Source of the DNA: Arthrobacter sp. AFG20
Lineage (GTDB): Bacteria > Actinomycetota > Actinomycetes > Actinomycetales > Micrococcaceae
Assembly (NCBI RefSeq): GCF_002892795.1
Contig: NZ_PJMC01000009.1
Location: forward strand, 1-64,000
Length of the DNA stretch: 64,000 nt
Direction of reading: 5' to 3'
Shown: positions 9,748 to 18,614 of the stretch, one piece after another
How the letters are laid out: every line of letters begins with the position of its first letter
Numbering within the stretch: position 1 is the first letter of the stretch
Translations under genes and position numbers: made by a program
Notes under the pieces: model-generated
The model's database searches: none
Told to the model about the DNA's origin: nothing
Seen by the model: the letters and a program-made list of their open reading frames with translations, nothing else

Positions 9748-10408
9748 CTACCAGCTGGCGCTTCGGCAGCTTACTGATTCCGCGCTTCCTACGGGGGCTT
9801 TTGCTCACTCGTTGGGGTTTGAGACCTATATCGAGCGGGGGGTCGTTCATGATGAGGGCTCCTTTGGGGTGTGGCTGGCTGCGTTCCTTTCTCAGCAGCT
9901 GACCTATTCGGATGCCTTAGCTATCCGGTTTCTGTATGAGGGGCGCGATGTCCTGGAGCTCGATGGGTTGCTTTCCGCGCAGCTTTTGCCGCGGCAGATG
10001 CGGGAGGCCAGCGTCAAGATGGGGAGCCGGATGCTCGAAATAGGCACCGAGGTGTTTCCCTCGCGCGCGCTGTCGGATTACCGGGCGGTGGTGAGCGGAG
10101 GCCGGGCCGCCGGCCATCAGCCGCTGGCGTTCGCCGTCGTCGCCCGTTCACTGGGGGTTCCGCAGGCGGAGGCAACCGCCGCTTACCTATTCGCCGCCGT
10201 CACGTCGCTGACGCAGAACGCCGTCCGGGCCATCCCGCTCGGGCAGAACGCCGGCCAGCGGGTGCTGCGGAACGCGCACGACGGCGTTGCTGCCGCCGTC
10301 GAGCGGGCCGTCCGCCTCACGCCGGACGACTTCGGGGCCGTCAGCCCCGGACTGGAAATTTCGCAGATGAGGCACGAGCACCAACGTGCCCGCATGTTCA
10401 TGAGCTAA
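9728..10408 (+). CDS. ureF: Urease accessory protein UreF
   Basis: A 226-residue, all-helical UreF with the conserved ALPTGAFAHSLGFETYIE block near the N-terminus and the LTQNAVRAIPLGQ segment near residue 170. UreF recruits UreG and UreD to apourease and acts as a fidelity factor for GTP hydrolysis. The start MLNTRTSYQL at 9728 lies inside the end of ureE; the frame is open further upstream but that part is not UreF-like. Roughly the first 200 bases use many more T-ending codons than the rest of the operon. Confidence 0.93.
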   Translation: MLNTRTSYQLALRQLTDSALPTGAFAHSLGFETYIERGVVHDEGSFGVWLAAFLSQQLTYSDALAIRFLYEGRDVLELDGLLSAQLLPRQMREASVKMGSRMLEIGTEVFPSRALSDYRAVVSGGRAAGHQPLAFAVVARSLGVPQAEATAAYLFAAVTSLTQNAVRAIPLGQNAGQRVLRNAHDGVAAAVERAVRLTPDDFGAVSPGLEISQMRHEHQRARMFMS

Positions 10409-10420
10409 CAGGAGGACAGC

Positions 10421-11038
10421 GTGACTGAACCAATCAAGATCGGCATCGGCGGCCCCGTCGGCGCCGGAAAGACCCAGCTGGTGGAACGGATCACGCGCCA
10501 CATGAGCGCGGAAATCTCCATGGCGGCCATCACCAACGACATCTACACGATCGAGGACGCCAAGATCCTTGCCGCCAACGGCATCCTGCCTGAGGACCGC
10601 ATCATCGGCGTCGAAACCGGCGGCTGCCCGCACACCGCCATCCGCGAGGACACGTCCATGAACACGGCCGCTATCGAGGAGCTGAAGCAGCGGCACCCGG
10701 ACCTGCAGGTGATCTTCGTGGAGTCCGGCGGCGACAACCTCTCCGCCACCTTCAGCCCCGAGCTGGTGGACTTCTCGATCTACATCATCGACGTCGCGCA
10801 GGGCGAGAAGATTCCCCGCAAGGCCGGCCAGGGCATGATCAAGTCCGACCTCTTCATCATCAACAAGACAGACCTCGCCCCGCACGTCGGCGCCGACCTC
10901 GCCGTCATGGAACGCGACTCCAAGGAATTCCGCGGTGCCAAGCCGTTCTGCTTCACCAACCTCAAAACCGACGAAGGCCTCGAGCACGTCATTGAATGGA
11001 TCCGGCGCGATGTCCTGATGGTCGACTTGGCGACATGA
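10421..11038 (+). CDS. ureG: Urease accessory protein UreG (GTPase)
   Basis: A 205-residue SIMIBI-class GTPase. The P-loop [11 protein letters not shown] is at residues 8-18, the metal-binding Cys-Pro-His motif is in [17 protein letters not shown], the switch region is [16 protein letters not shown] and the base-recognition motif is [16 protein letters not shown] hydrolysis drives nickel insertion into UreC. GGAGG lies 6-9 bases before the start GTG at 10421. The stop overlaps the ureD start by 4 bases. Confidence 0.97.
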   Translation: MTEPIKIGIGGPVGAGKTQLVERITRHMSAEISMAAITNDIYTIEDAKILAANGILPEDRIIGVETGGCPHTAIREDTSMNTAAIEELKQRHPDLQVIFVESGGDNLSATFSPELVDFSIYIIDVAQGEKIPRKAGQGMIKSDLFIINKTDLAPHVGADLAVMERDSKEFRGAKPFCFTNLKTDEGLEHVIEWIRRDVLMVDLAT

Positions 11039-12009
11039 GCACGACCCCGTTGGCGGTCCCTCAAGGTGACGTAACCGCTGAGGCGGCGAGGCCGGATTTT
11101 GGGGCCGCGGCGTGGTGGGCACCGCGAAGCGGGCACGGCCCCAAATCCGGCGAAGCCGCCGGACGCACCCCCGCACCGATGGGGGAGCTCGCCCTGCGCA
11201 TCGAGCATCGCGGGGGCAGGTCCGTGGCCTCGCACCAGTTCCATCGGGGCGCCTTGCGGGTACTGCGGCCGCATTACCTGGATGACTCCGGCCAGGTTTG
11301 CTACGTCGTCGTCAATCCTGGCGGGGCTTATTTGGGGGCCGACCTTTACGTTCTGGACGTGGAGGTGGGTGACGGGGCCGACCTGCTGCTCAGTACGCAG
11401 TCCGCGACGAAGATCTACCGGACCCCGGAATCGTTTGCCGAGCAGCGCATGACAGTCCGGCTGGGGGAGGGCTCGCGGCTGGAGCTGGCGCCGGACCAAG
11501 TCATCGCCTACCGGGAGGCCAGCTACCGGCAGAACACCCACATCACTGTACGGCCGACGTCGAGCCTGGTGATGGCGGAGGTGATCACGCCGGGGTGGTC
11601 CCCGGACGGGGCCTCCTTCCGGTACGAGGAGCTGCGGCTCCGCAACGAGATCCACGTGGAGACGGGCGAGGGCACCCGGCTGCTGACCCTGGACAACCTG
11701 CTGATCCGCCCGCCCCTCGACGACATCACCGGCACGGGCTTCATGGAGGGGTACAGCCACCTGGGTTCGCTGGTGGTGGCGGACGCGCGGGTGGACCAGG
11801 CGCTCGCCGACGAGTTGCACCAGCTTACGGAAAAGTTCGACGCCTACACAGGGGTCTCGCTCAGTGCCACAATGGACGGCATCACGGCACTGGTGCTCCG
11901 GTCCCTGTCGAACAGCACCGAAAAACTCAATACGCTACTGGGTGGCTGCAGTGGCCTTCTCCGTCAACGCTGGTACGGCCAGGCGCCCCTGAACCTGAGG
12001 AAGTACTGA
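11035..12009 (+). CDS. ureD: Urease accessory protein UreD (UreH)
   Basis: A 324-residue UreD, the scaffold of the UreDFG activation complex. The core runs from [14 protein letters not shown] through [30 protein letters not shown] and [10 protein letters not shown] to the C-terminal SATKIYR-independent part ending LNLRKY. The start at 11035 overlaps the ureG stop (ATGA). Residues of about 15-43 are encoded by a long palindrome (11082-11160) not shared with UreD proteins. An ATG at 11179 ([10 protein letters not shown]) would leave the palindrome outside the gene, but it has no ribosome-binding site. The N-terminal 48 residues are therefore uncertain. Confidence 0.92.
   Translation: MSTTPLAVPQGDVTAEAARPDFGAAAWWAPRSGHGPKSGEAAGRTPAPMGELALRIEHRGGRSVASHQFHRGALRVLRPHYLDDSGQVCYVVVNPGGAYLGADLYVLDVEVGDGADLLLSTQSATKIYRTPESFAEQRMTVRLGEGSRLELAPDQVIAYREASYRQNTHITVRPTSSLVMAEVITPGWSPDGASFRYEELRLRNEIHVETGEGTRLLTLDNLLIRPPLDDITGTGFMEGYSHLGSLVVADARVDQALADELHQLTEKFDAYTGVSLSATMDGITALVLRSLSNSTEKLNTLLGGCSGLLRQRWYGQAPLNLRKY
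11082..11160. repeat. Imperfect palindrome inside the 5' end of ureD
   Basis: The left arm 11082-11107 (core GCCGGATTTTGGGGCCG) and right arm 11136-11160 (core CGGCCCCAAATCCGGC) are inverted copies. They differ by one extra T and by the triplet between the two conserved blocks (GAG against GAA on the other arm). The 28-base centre is GC-rich and partly self-complementary. Confidence 0.8.
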
Positions 12010-13064
12010 TGACTACCTTGACCCAGTTCGCCGCCATGTACCGGGAGCGGGAGCAGTTGCCGCTCCGGACGCGGCTGCTGGCCACCTTTTCCGCGGTGGG
12101 CATCCTGCACCTTGCCGCCGCCGTTCTTCTGGTCGCCGGCACTGCAGCGTCGGGGCAGCCGCTGGCGCTCGGACTGGTGCTTACGGCGTACCTGGCCGGC
12201 ATCAAGCACAGCTATGACTGGGACCATATCGCCGCGATCGACAACTCCACCCGGAAGTTCGTGGCCCAGCGGCAGGATCCCACCAGTGTGGGATTCGCCT
12301 TCAGCCTGGGCCACAGTTCAGTGGTGATCCTGGCCGGCGCCCTGGTGGTCTCCGGGGTGTCGCTGGTGGGCAGGTTCATGACCGAGGGCAGCACCGGAAA
12401 CCTGGTCCTTGGGTTGATCGGCAGCGGGGTGTCCGGCCTCTTCCTGCTGGCCATGGGGCTCTTCAACGGGTCGGCGTTCCTCGGTGCCGCCCGGTCCTAC
12501 CGCAGGGTCCGCGGCGGCGGTGCGGTGCTGCCGGAGGAGCTCGAAGCCAAGGGCTTTGTGGCCCGCCTTCTGGCCCGGCCGCTGTCAAAGGTGCGGCGGC
12601 CCAGGAACGTGTACGTGATCGGGTTCCTGTTCGGGCTCGGTTTTGATACCGCCACCACCATTGGGCTCCTGGTGATGACGACGGCGGCCTCCTTGGCGGG
12701 CGTGTCGCCCGTTGCGCTGCTGGCACTTCCGCTCGCGTTCACCGCCGCCATGACCCTGTGCGACACCACGAATGGCGTTGCCATGATGCGCATGTACAAG
12801 TCGGCCATCCACGATCCCCTGCGCAAACTTGGGTTCAACGCCGTCATCACCGGGCTCTCGGCCCTCTCAGCGCTTTTCGTTGCCTTGATAACCCTCGCCG
12901 GCTTCTGCAATGCGGCGTTCGCGCTGAAGGACCCGCTCACCGGTTGGCTCGGGACCATCGATCTGGGCGATGCCGGGCTGCTGCTCGTGGCTGCATTCCT
13001 GGCGCTGTGGGGCATGGCAACGCTGAGGGCACGCCGGCGTGCTGTTTCCCAGGTCGGGCCCTAG
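12009..13064 (+). CDS. Nickel/cobalt permease, NiCoT (HoxN/NixA) family
   Basis: A 351-residue membrane protein with about eight spanning segments. It has the NiCoT signature in TM2 (HSYDWDHIAAIDNSTR, corresponding to HX4DH), the GFLFGLGFDTATTIGLL motif and the CDTTNGVAMMRMY motif. It imports Ni2+ with high affinity. Its start ATG overlaps the last base of the ureD stop codon, so it is the last gene of the urease operon and supplies the metal cofactor. The first position of the signature reads HSYDWDH rather than the usual RHAxDADH, a tolerated variant. Confidence 0.94.
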   Translation: MTTLTQFAAMYREREQLPLRTRLLATFSAVGILHLAAAVLLVAGTAASGQPLALGLVLTAYLAGIKHSYDWDHIAAIDNSTRKFVAQRQDPTSVGFAFSLGHSSVVILAGALVVSGVSLVGRFMTEGSTGNLVLGLIGSGVSGLFLLAMGLFNGSAFLGAARSYRRVRGGGAVLPEELEAKGFVARLLARPLSKVRRPRNVYVIGFLFGLGFDTATTIGLLVMTTAASLAGVSPVALLALPLAFTAAMTLCDTTNGVAMMRMYKSAIHDPLRKLGFNAVITGLSALSALFVALITLAGFCNAAFALKDPLTGWLGTIDLGDAGLLLVAAFLALWGMATLRARRRAVSQVGP

Positions 13065-13079
13065 CCGCGCAAGTCTCGA

Positions 13080-13688
13080 CTAGTTGCCGAGCCTGGCCCG
13101 AAGCCCGCCGATGACAACGTCCAGGCCGAAATCGAAGGCGTGCCCGCCCCGTTCCTCCGATGGCCCGGCATTGGCGAGCGCTCGCTTCAGCGTGGGATAG
13201 CCCTCCGCCGGCGGGTCCCACACCACTTCCGGCGCCGCCAGGTCCAGGGCCGCGCCGAGGGCGAAGCTGTCGATGGTGGAGATGGCGGCCACCACGTCAC
13301 GCCCGCGGAATCCCGCGCCCTCCAAGGCCAGGGCCAGATCCTCGTAGAGGCCGATGACCGCCGGGTCCGTGATGGACTGCAGTACCAGCAGCGGCGCAAG
13401 CCGTGGATGGCGGGCAAAGGCGTCCCGGTACGCGCGGATGAGGACGCGCAGGGCGGCCTCCCAGTCGCTGTGGTCTACGGGAGAGTACGGCTCCTCCGTG
13501 ATGATCCGGTGGCGAAGCAGTTCCAGGATCTCGTCCCGGCCACTGACGTGGTTGTAGATGGAGGACTGGCTCACGCCAATCTTTTTCGCCAGTTTCGGAA
13601 AGCTGAAGTCGCCGCCCTCATCGACCAGTTCCAGCGCGGCCGTGGTCAGGGCCTCCACGGATATCAGCGGGAGGAGCGGGCGCCCCAT
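13080..13688 (-). CDS. TetR/AcrR-family transcriptional regulator
   Basis: A 202-residue regulator. The N-terminal helix-turn-helix is at residues about 10-55 (ALELVDEGGDFSFPKLAKKIGVSQSSIYNHV), followed by a helical TetR C-terminal ligand domain. AGGAG lies 6 bases before ATG 13688. It is divergent from an APC permease gene, and a perfect palindrome at 13800-13818 sits in the shared region, so it most likely represses the permease and the amidohydrolase behind it. Confidence 0.92.
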   Translation of the reverse strand: MGRPLLPLISVEALTTAALELVDEGGDFSFPKLAKKIGVSQSSIYNHVSGRDEILELLRHRIITEEPYSPVDHSDWEAALRVLIRAYRDAFARHPRLAPLLVLQSITDPAVIGLYEDLALALEGAGFRGRDVVAAISTIDSFALGAALDLAAPEVVWDPPAEGYPTLKRALANAGPSEERGGHAFDFGLDVVIGGLRARLGN

Positions 13689-13769
13689 GGAATCTCCTGT
13701 CTGCAGCTCTGGAACATCGGAACCCAGCCTAGTCTCCGGTTCCCGTTGTGGCCGCTTTGAACAAACCTA

Positions 13770-13818
13770 TTGTGCTCCGCGCCACACACCCTCATACTAA
13801 AACGAAAGCCTTTCGTTT
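13770..13818 (+). promoter_or_regulatory. Promoter and perfect 19-bp operator of the permease-amidohydrolase operon
   Basis: AAACGAAAG-C-CTTTCGTTT (13800-13818) is a perfect 9-bp inverted repeat with one central base. It abuts a TACTAA (13795-13800) that could be the -10 element, with TTGTGC (13770-13775) as -35 at 19 bp spacing. Binding there would block transcription. The divergent TetR protein is the obvious candidate ligand. Confidence 0.7.
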
Positions 13819-13846
13819 AGTCGGGCTTCCCAGAAAGGACGGACCA

Positions 13847-15304
13847 GTGCCGGATATCCAAACCAGACCTCCGGCGTCGTCTGCGGACGGCGCCCTCAAG
13901 CGCAATGCCCTGGGCACGGGCGGCATTGCTTTCCTCGTCATTTCGGCGGCAGCGCCGCTGACCGTCATGGCGGGCGTTGCCCCGGTGGCCATCAACGTCG
14001 GCGGCATCGGCGCCCCGGCCGGCTACCTCCTGGCAGGCATCGTGCTCACCCTCTTCGCCGTCGGCTTCATGGCCATGACCCGGCACGTTAAGGCAGCAGG
14101 CGGCTTCTACACCTACATCTCGCTGGCCATGGGCAAGACCATGGGTCTCGCCTCGGCCATCCTGGCGATCGTCTCCTACAACTGCCTCCAGATCGGCGTC
14201 TATGGCCTCTTCGCCGTCCAGACCCACGACATGCTCAAGGTGGTCTTCGGGCTCGAGGTGCCCTGGCCGGCGATAGCCCTGGCCGCCGTGGCCGCCGTCT
14301 GGTTCCTCGGCTACCGGGGCATCGACGTCGGCGCCAAGGTGCTGGGCGTGCTGCTCGTGGCCGAGACCGGCATCCTTGCCGTGATGGGGGCGGGCATCCT
14401 CGGCAGCGGCGGAGCGCACGGAATCAGCGTGGGCTCCTTCAGCCCCGAGAATGCCTTCGGGCCGGGCGTCCTGGCCATCCTCGGCATCTGCTTCGCTGCC
14501 TTCATGGGCTTCGAGTCCACCGTCCTGTACCGCTCCGAGGCCCGCGACCCGGACAGGTCGGTGCCGCGCGCCACGTACATCGCAGTCGGCTTCATGTCTG
14601 TGTTCTACGCCTTCATCGTGTGGGCCGTGGTACAGGCCTACGGCGAAGACCGTGCCGTGGAAGCGGCCGGGGAGCTGGCTGGCGGCATGTTCTTCCAGAC
14701 CATCAACCACTATGTGGGTCCCTGGGCCGAGGTGGCGATGTACATGCTGATCGTCACCAGCGTCTACGCTTCCCAGTTGGCCTTCCACAACGCGATCAAC
14801 CGCTACGTCTACATGCTGGCGCGCGACGGCGTGCTGCCGGCCTTCCTGGGGCGGACCCACTCGAAGTTCAAATCACCGCACCGGGCCGGACAGCTGCAGA
14901 CGATCCTGGCCGCCGTGGTCATCACCATTTGTGCCATCCTGAACGCCGATCCGTACCAGCAGCTGCTGATCTGGGTGAACACTCCGGGGATCTTCGGCAT
15001 CGTCGGGTTGCAGGGCTTGGTGTCGGTGGCCGCATTCCTCTATCTGCGCCGGAATCCCGACGCCGTCACGCACCGGCTGATGGTCCCGCTCACTTTGGCG
15101 TCGGCCATCCTGCTCTTCGGCGTGGTGCTGCTGATCGGGTTCAACATCGAACTGCTCACCTTCGCCGACGCACTGACCAACACCATCCTCATCCTGGTGA
15201 CGCCCATCGTCTTTATCGCCGGACTCCTGGCCGCCCGCTGGGTGCGCCGCAACCGGCCGGAAACCTTCGCCCAGATTGGAAGCTTCGAAACCCATGAATC
15301 CTGA
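13847..15304 (+). CDS. APC-superfamily amino acid/amine permease
   Basis: A 485-residue membrane protein with about 12 hydrophobic segments and the APC N-terminal motif (GIAFLVISAAAPLTVMAG, then GGFYTYISLAMGK). The GTG at 13847 is preferred as start because AGAAAGGA precedes it by 6-7 bases; the longer frame from 13748 would run through the operator. Family members import amino acids, polyamines or related amines with protons. The gene overlaps the amidohydrolase gene by 11 bases, so uptake and hydrolysis of one substrate are coupled. The substrate is unknown. Confidence 0.92.
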   Translation: MPDIQTRPPASSADGALKRNALGTGGIAFLVISAAAPLTVMAGVAPVAINVGGIGAPAGYLLAGIVLTLFAVGFMAMTRHVKAAGGFYTYISLAMGKTMGLASAILAIVSYNCLQIGVYGLFAVQTHDMLKVVFGLEVPWPAIALAAVAAVWFLGYRGIDVGAKVLGVLLVAETGILAVMGAGILGSGGAHGISVGSFSPENAFGPGVLAILGICFAAFMGFESTVLYRSEARDPDRSVPRATYIAVGFMSVFYAFIVWAVVQAYGEDRAVEAAGELAGGMFFQTINHYVGPWAEVAMYMLIVTSVYASQLAFHNAINRYVYMLARDGVLPAFLGRTHSKFKSPHRAGQLQTILAAVVITICAILNADPYQQLLIWVNTPGIFGIVGLQGLVSVAAFLYLRRNPDAVTHRLMVPLTLASAILLFGVVLLIGFNIELLTFADALTNTILILVTPIVFIAGLLAARWVRRNRPETFAQIGSFETHES

Positions 15305-16949
15305 TGTGATCATCCTTGCCGGCCGCATCCACACAATGGACGGCATGCCGTCAGGGAGCCCGCCGCAGGCCGTTGCCGTCCGGGACGGCGTCATCGCCGC
15401 CGTGGGAAGCCGTGCGGATGCGGCCGCGTGGACGGCAGCGGAGGTCATCGACTTCGGTGACGCCGTGCTGACCCCCGGCCTGGTGGACTGCCACGTCCAT
15501 CCTGTTTTTGGACTGGAGCTGACCCGCGGCTGCGACCTGTCCGGCGCCGCGGACCTGGCAGCGGTGCGCGCACTTTTGCGTGCCGAGGCGGCGGAAACAG
15601 CGCCAGGGGAGTGGGTGCGGGCCTGGGGCCTGGACCCCAACGTGTTCGGATCCGCCGCCGCCCACCGCGGGCTCATTGACGACGCTGTCTCCGGACGGCC
15701 GTGCCTCATCCGGCTCTTCGACGGGCATTCCGCGCTGGCCAGTTCCCGCGCCCTCGACATCGCCGGGGTCACCGGTCCACGCTCCTTCGACCAGGCCGCC
15801 GAGGTGGTTTGCGACGGAAGCGGCAGGCCGACGGGGCTCCTGCTGGAGGCGGCCGCCGTCGACCTCGTTGCGCGGGTGATGCCTGCCGAGTCCTTCGCCG
15901 AACGGAAGGCGCGGCTGGCGGAACTGCTCACGCAGTTCTCACGGTCCGGGCTGACCGGGGCACACGTGATGGACTGCGGCGACGATTCGCTGGAGCTTTA
16001 CCGGGCGCTCGAAGAAGAGACCGACGGTGGCCTACCGCTGCGCCTGCGGATCTCGCCGTGGTGCATGCCCGGCTCCGGTGAGCCGGACTGGCGCGGCCTG
16101 GCCGAGCAGATCGGCGTCGGCGGGCGGCGCTGGCAGGTGGCCGGCATCAAGCTGTTCGTCGACGGCACGATAGACAACGGCACGGCCTGGCTGTTTGAAC
16201 CCGATGCTTACGGTGAATCGATGGCGCCGTTCTGGCCCCGGCCCGAGGAATATGCCGAGGCCGTGCGCTATTTCGCCGGCCGCGGTATTCCCACGGCCAC
16301 GCACGCAATCGGCGACGCCGGGGTGGCCGCGGTCCTAGACGCCTTCGAGTCCCTGCCTCCGGGCACAGGGGCTAGTCCGGCGTTGCCGGGAGTGCACCGG
16401 ATCGAACACCTCGAGACCGTTCCGGATGAGCTGATCGGAAGGTTCTCCCGCTCCGGCCTCATCGCGAGCATGCAGCCGACCCATTGCACGCACTACTCCC
16501 GCGCCGACCACTCGGACAACTGGTCCACCCGGCTCGGCACGGAAAGGGCCAACAACGCTTGGCGGTGTGCGGACCTCCGTGCTGCGGGTACCGTCCTGGG
16601 GCTCGGCTCCGACTGGCCGATCGCCCCCTTCGAACCGCTGCCCATCCTGGCGGACGCGCAATTACGACGGCGGTCGGGCCGCCCGGGTGAACAGCCCATT
16701 GTTCCCGGCCAGGCCCTCACCGCCCGTCAGGCGCTCGAAGGCTACACCTCGCACGCCGCCCGGGCCGCGGGGGAGTGGGACGTCTCCGGCTCCATTACGG
16801 TGGGAAAACGGGCGGACTTCACGGTGTTCGATGTGGATCCGCTGGCGGCTGCTCCTGATGACCTCGCATCGGCCCGGGTCCTGGCGACATTCGTGGACGG
16901 GCAGGCGCAGCACTCGGCGGTAGGGACGGGAATGGTACAGCTGTCCTAA
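15294..16949 (+). CDS. YtcJ-type metal-dependent amidohydrolase
   Basis: A 551-residue amidohydrolase of the Amidohydro_3/YtcJ group. The metal-binding HxH is in LVDCHVHP (His67, His69), a likely bridging lysine in GIKLFVDGTIDNGTAWL, further metal ligands in ATHAIGDAGV and HRIEHLE, and the catalytic Asp in LGLGSDWPI. A beta-sandwich of the composite type surrounds the barrel. ATG 15294 is chosen over 15276 because MNPDVIILAGRI is the normal N-terminus. It follows the permease in one operon. The family includes N-substituted formamide deformylases; the real substrate is not known. Confidence 0.9.
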   Translation: MNPDVIILAGRIHTMDGMPSGSPPQAVAVRDGVIAAVGSRADAAAWTAAEVIDFGDAVLTPGLVDCHVHPVFGLELTRGCDLSGAADLAAVRALLRAEAAETAPGEWVRAWGLDPNVFGSAAAHRGLIDDAVSGRPCLIRLFDGHSALASSRALDIAGVTGPRSFDQAAEVVCDGSGRPTGLLLEAAAVDLVARVMPAESFAERKARLAELLTQFSRSGLTGAHVMDCGDDSLELYRALEEETDGGLPLRLRISPWCMPGSGEPDWRGLAEQIGVGGRRWQVAGIKLFVDGTIDNGTAWLFEPDAYGESMAPFWPRPEEYAEAVRYFAGRGIPTATHAIGDAGVAAVLDAFESLPPGTGASPALPGVHRIEHLETVPDELIGRFSRSGLIASMQPTHCTHYSRADHSDNWSTRLGTERANNAWRCADLRAAGTVLGLGSDWPIAPFEPLPILADAQLRRRSGRPGEQPIVPGQALTARQALEGYTSHAARAAGEWDVSGSITVGKRADFTVFDVDPLAAAPDDLASARVLATFVDGQAQHSAVGTGMVQLS

Positions 16950-16977
16950 GCCACGGCTGTCATAGGCCAGGGCTGTC

Positions 16978-17364
16978 TCAGGAGGTGATGGGCTCAAGCC
17001 GCTTGCGCAGCAGGCAGAACTCATTGCCCTCAGGATCGGCCAGGACGTGCCATTGCTCGTCGCCGGTCTGCCCGACGTCGGCGGGACGGGCGCCGAGGGC
17101 GAGCAATCGCTCCAGCTCGGCGTCCTGGTCCCGGTCGACAGGGTTAACGTCGATGTGCAGGGGCAGCTTTCCGGTTCGCGGGTCGCTGCTGGGGCTCAGG
17201 ATGATGGTGGGCTGCAGGCCGCCGAACCCGGCGTCGGGCGGGCCGATCTCTATCGCACCATCCTCCCGGTCGAGCTCGACGTAGCCGAGGACCTCACTCC
17301 AGAACCGCGCGAGCAGTTCGGGGTCGGCGCAGTTGAGGACAAGTTCGCTGATACGGCATGCCAT
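16978..17364 (-). CDS. VOC-superfamily (glyoxalase-like) protein
   Basis: A 128-residue single glyoxalase-like domain starting MACRISELVLNCADPELLARFW and ending VLADPEGNEFCLLRKR, with the paired beta-alpha-beta-beta-beta modules of the VOC fold. The internal ATG at 17364 with GAGG upstream is chosen; the longer frame upstream is not VOC-like. Function within this superfamily (glyoxalase, resistance or unknown) cannot be assigned. It is convergent with the amidohydrolase gene with a 28-base gap. Confidence 0.85.
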   Translation of the reverse strand: MACRISELVLNCADPELLARFWSEVLGYVELDREDGAIEIGPPDAGFGGLQPTIILSPSSDPRTGKLPLHIDVNPVDRDQDAELERLLALGARPADVGQTGDEQWHVLADPEGNEFCLLRKRLEPITS

Positions 17365-17494
17365 GAACCTCAGTGTACGGAGACGCTCGGCGCGGATGCG
17401 GTAATTTCCGGACCCGCGTGTGGCGGCGCGGGACTGGGCCAGCCTTGTAGCCACGGCATTCGCAGGACTGGCCCTGGGCTACCCGCGCGGTCCC

Positions 17495-18496
17495 TTAGGC
17501 GACGGCGGCGGGCGCTACCTCCGCGTGTGCCGCCGCCTCCTCAGGCAGGTCCGCAAGGAGCTCGGCCGCCGTGGGCGGATTGGCTCCGGGGCGGCGCACG
17601 GTGATCGCGGCGGCCTTCGAGGCGGTGCGTCCCAGTGTTTCCAGTACGGCAGGTGCCAGGCCGTCGGTTCCGCGCGCCAGCAGTCCGTAAATCAGCGCCG
17701 CCATGTAGGAGTCGCCGGCGCCGATGGTGTCGGCCACTGCGGACCGGACGGCCGGCACCACCAGCTGCAGCTCCGGAGTGGCAAGCAGCGACCCCTCGGA
17801 ACCGCGCGTGACCACCGCCAGCCCGGCACCCAGCGCCAGGATCCGTGCTGCGGTGTCCTCGAGCTGGAGGTCAGGGTACAACCAGTGGGCGTCCTCGTCG
17901 CTGAGCTTGACCACGTCGGTGAGCGGGACCAGCTCTTCGAAGATGGTCCGGGCCTCAGCCTGGCTGCCGAGGAGTGCGGGGCGGATGTTGGGGTCGTAGG
18001 TGATCACGCATTCGCGGTGTGCCTGCTCCAGGAGGGTCCTGACTGCTGCCGCCCCCGGAGCCAGGAAGGTCGCGATTGAGCCGGTGTGGAGCACCTTTGG
18101 AAGGGACGGCGGGGCCACCGGCGGCAGTTCCCAGTGGATGTCGAAGTCGTAGGTTGCGGAGCCGTCTGCGGCCAGCGTCGCGGTGGCGCTGGCCGTCCGT
18201 CCCGGTGTCCTGGAGCCGGGCAGGAGCGTAACGCCGGCGCGCTGCAGGTGCGCTTCGATGGCCCGCCCGCGGTCGTCGTCGCCGATGGAGGTGAGCAGCG
18301 CGGTCCGGATGCCGAGCAGGCCCAGCCCATAGGCAACGTTCGACGGCGATCCGCCCGGGTGCTCAACCGCACCTTCGGCAGAGGCGACGACGTCCACCAG
18401 TGCTTCACCGATGACGATGACTTCCGGCGTTGCTGCGCGGGGGGCTGCGTCAGCAGTTCCTGCGTTGGCGGTTCCGGGGTTGGAGGTTGGGATCAC
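17495..18496 (-). CDS. PfkB-family carbohydrate kinase, probable fructokinase
   Basis: A 333-residue ribokinase-fold kinase. The sugar-binding GGSPSNVAYGLGLLG motif lies near residue 50 and the ATP/anion-hole motif ADTIGAGDSYMAAL with the catalytic Asp near residue 265. GTG at 18496 is the start, with AAAGG 6 bases upstream. The first 23 residues and the last 20 are Ala-rich and variable. As the last gene of a sugar ABC transporter operon next to a GH32 fructan hydrolase, phosphorylation of imported fructose is the most likely role; this is inferred from context. Confidence 0.9.
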   Translation of the reverse strand: MIPTSNPGTANAGTADAAPRAATPEVIVIGEALVDVVASAEGAVEHPGGSPSNVAYGLGLLGIRTALLTSIGDDDRGRAIEAHLQRAGVTLLPGSRTPGRTASATATLAADGSATYDFDIHWELPPVAPPSLPKVLHTGSIATFLAPGAAAVRTLLEQAHRECVITYDPNIRPALLGSQAEARTIFEELVPLTDVVKLSDEDAHWLYPDLQLEDTAARILALGAGLAVVTRGSEGSLLATPELQLVVPAVRSAVADTIGAGDSYMAALIYGLLARGTDGLAPAVLETLGRTASKAAAITVRRPGANPPTAAELLADLPEEAAAHAEVAPAAVA

Positions 18497-18614
18497 GGTG
18501 GGCCTTTCATGGGGCCGTCCGCGGGCCGAAGCCGGCCCGCGGACGGAGGTGGTGACGTGCTGGTTCTGTGGTGGCGCTGTTTTGGTGAGGCGGGGTTATG
18601 GGTAGAGCTGCTGG

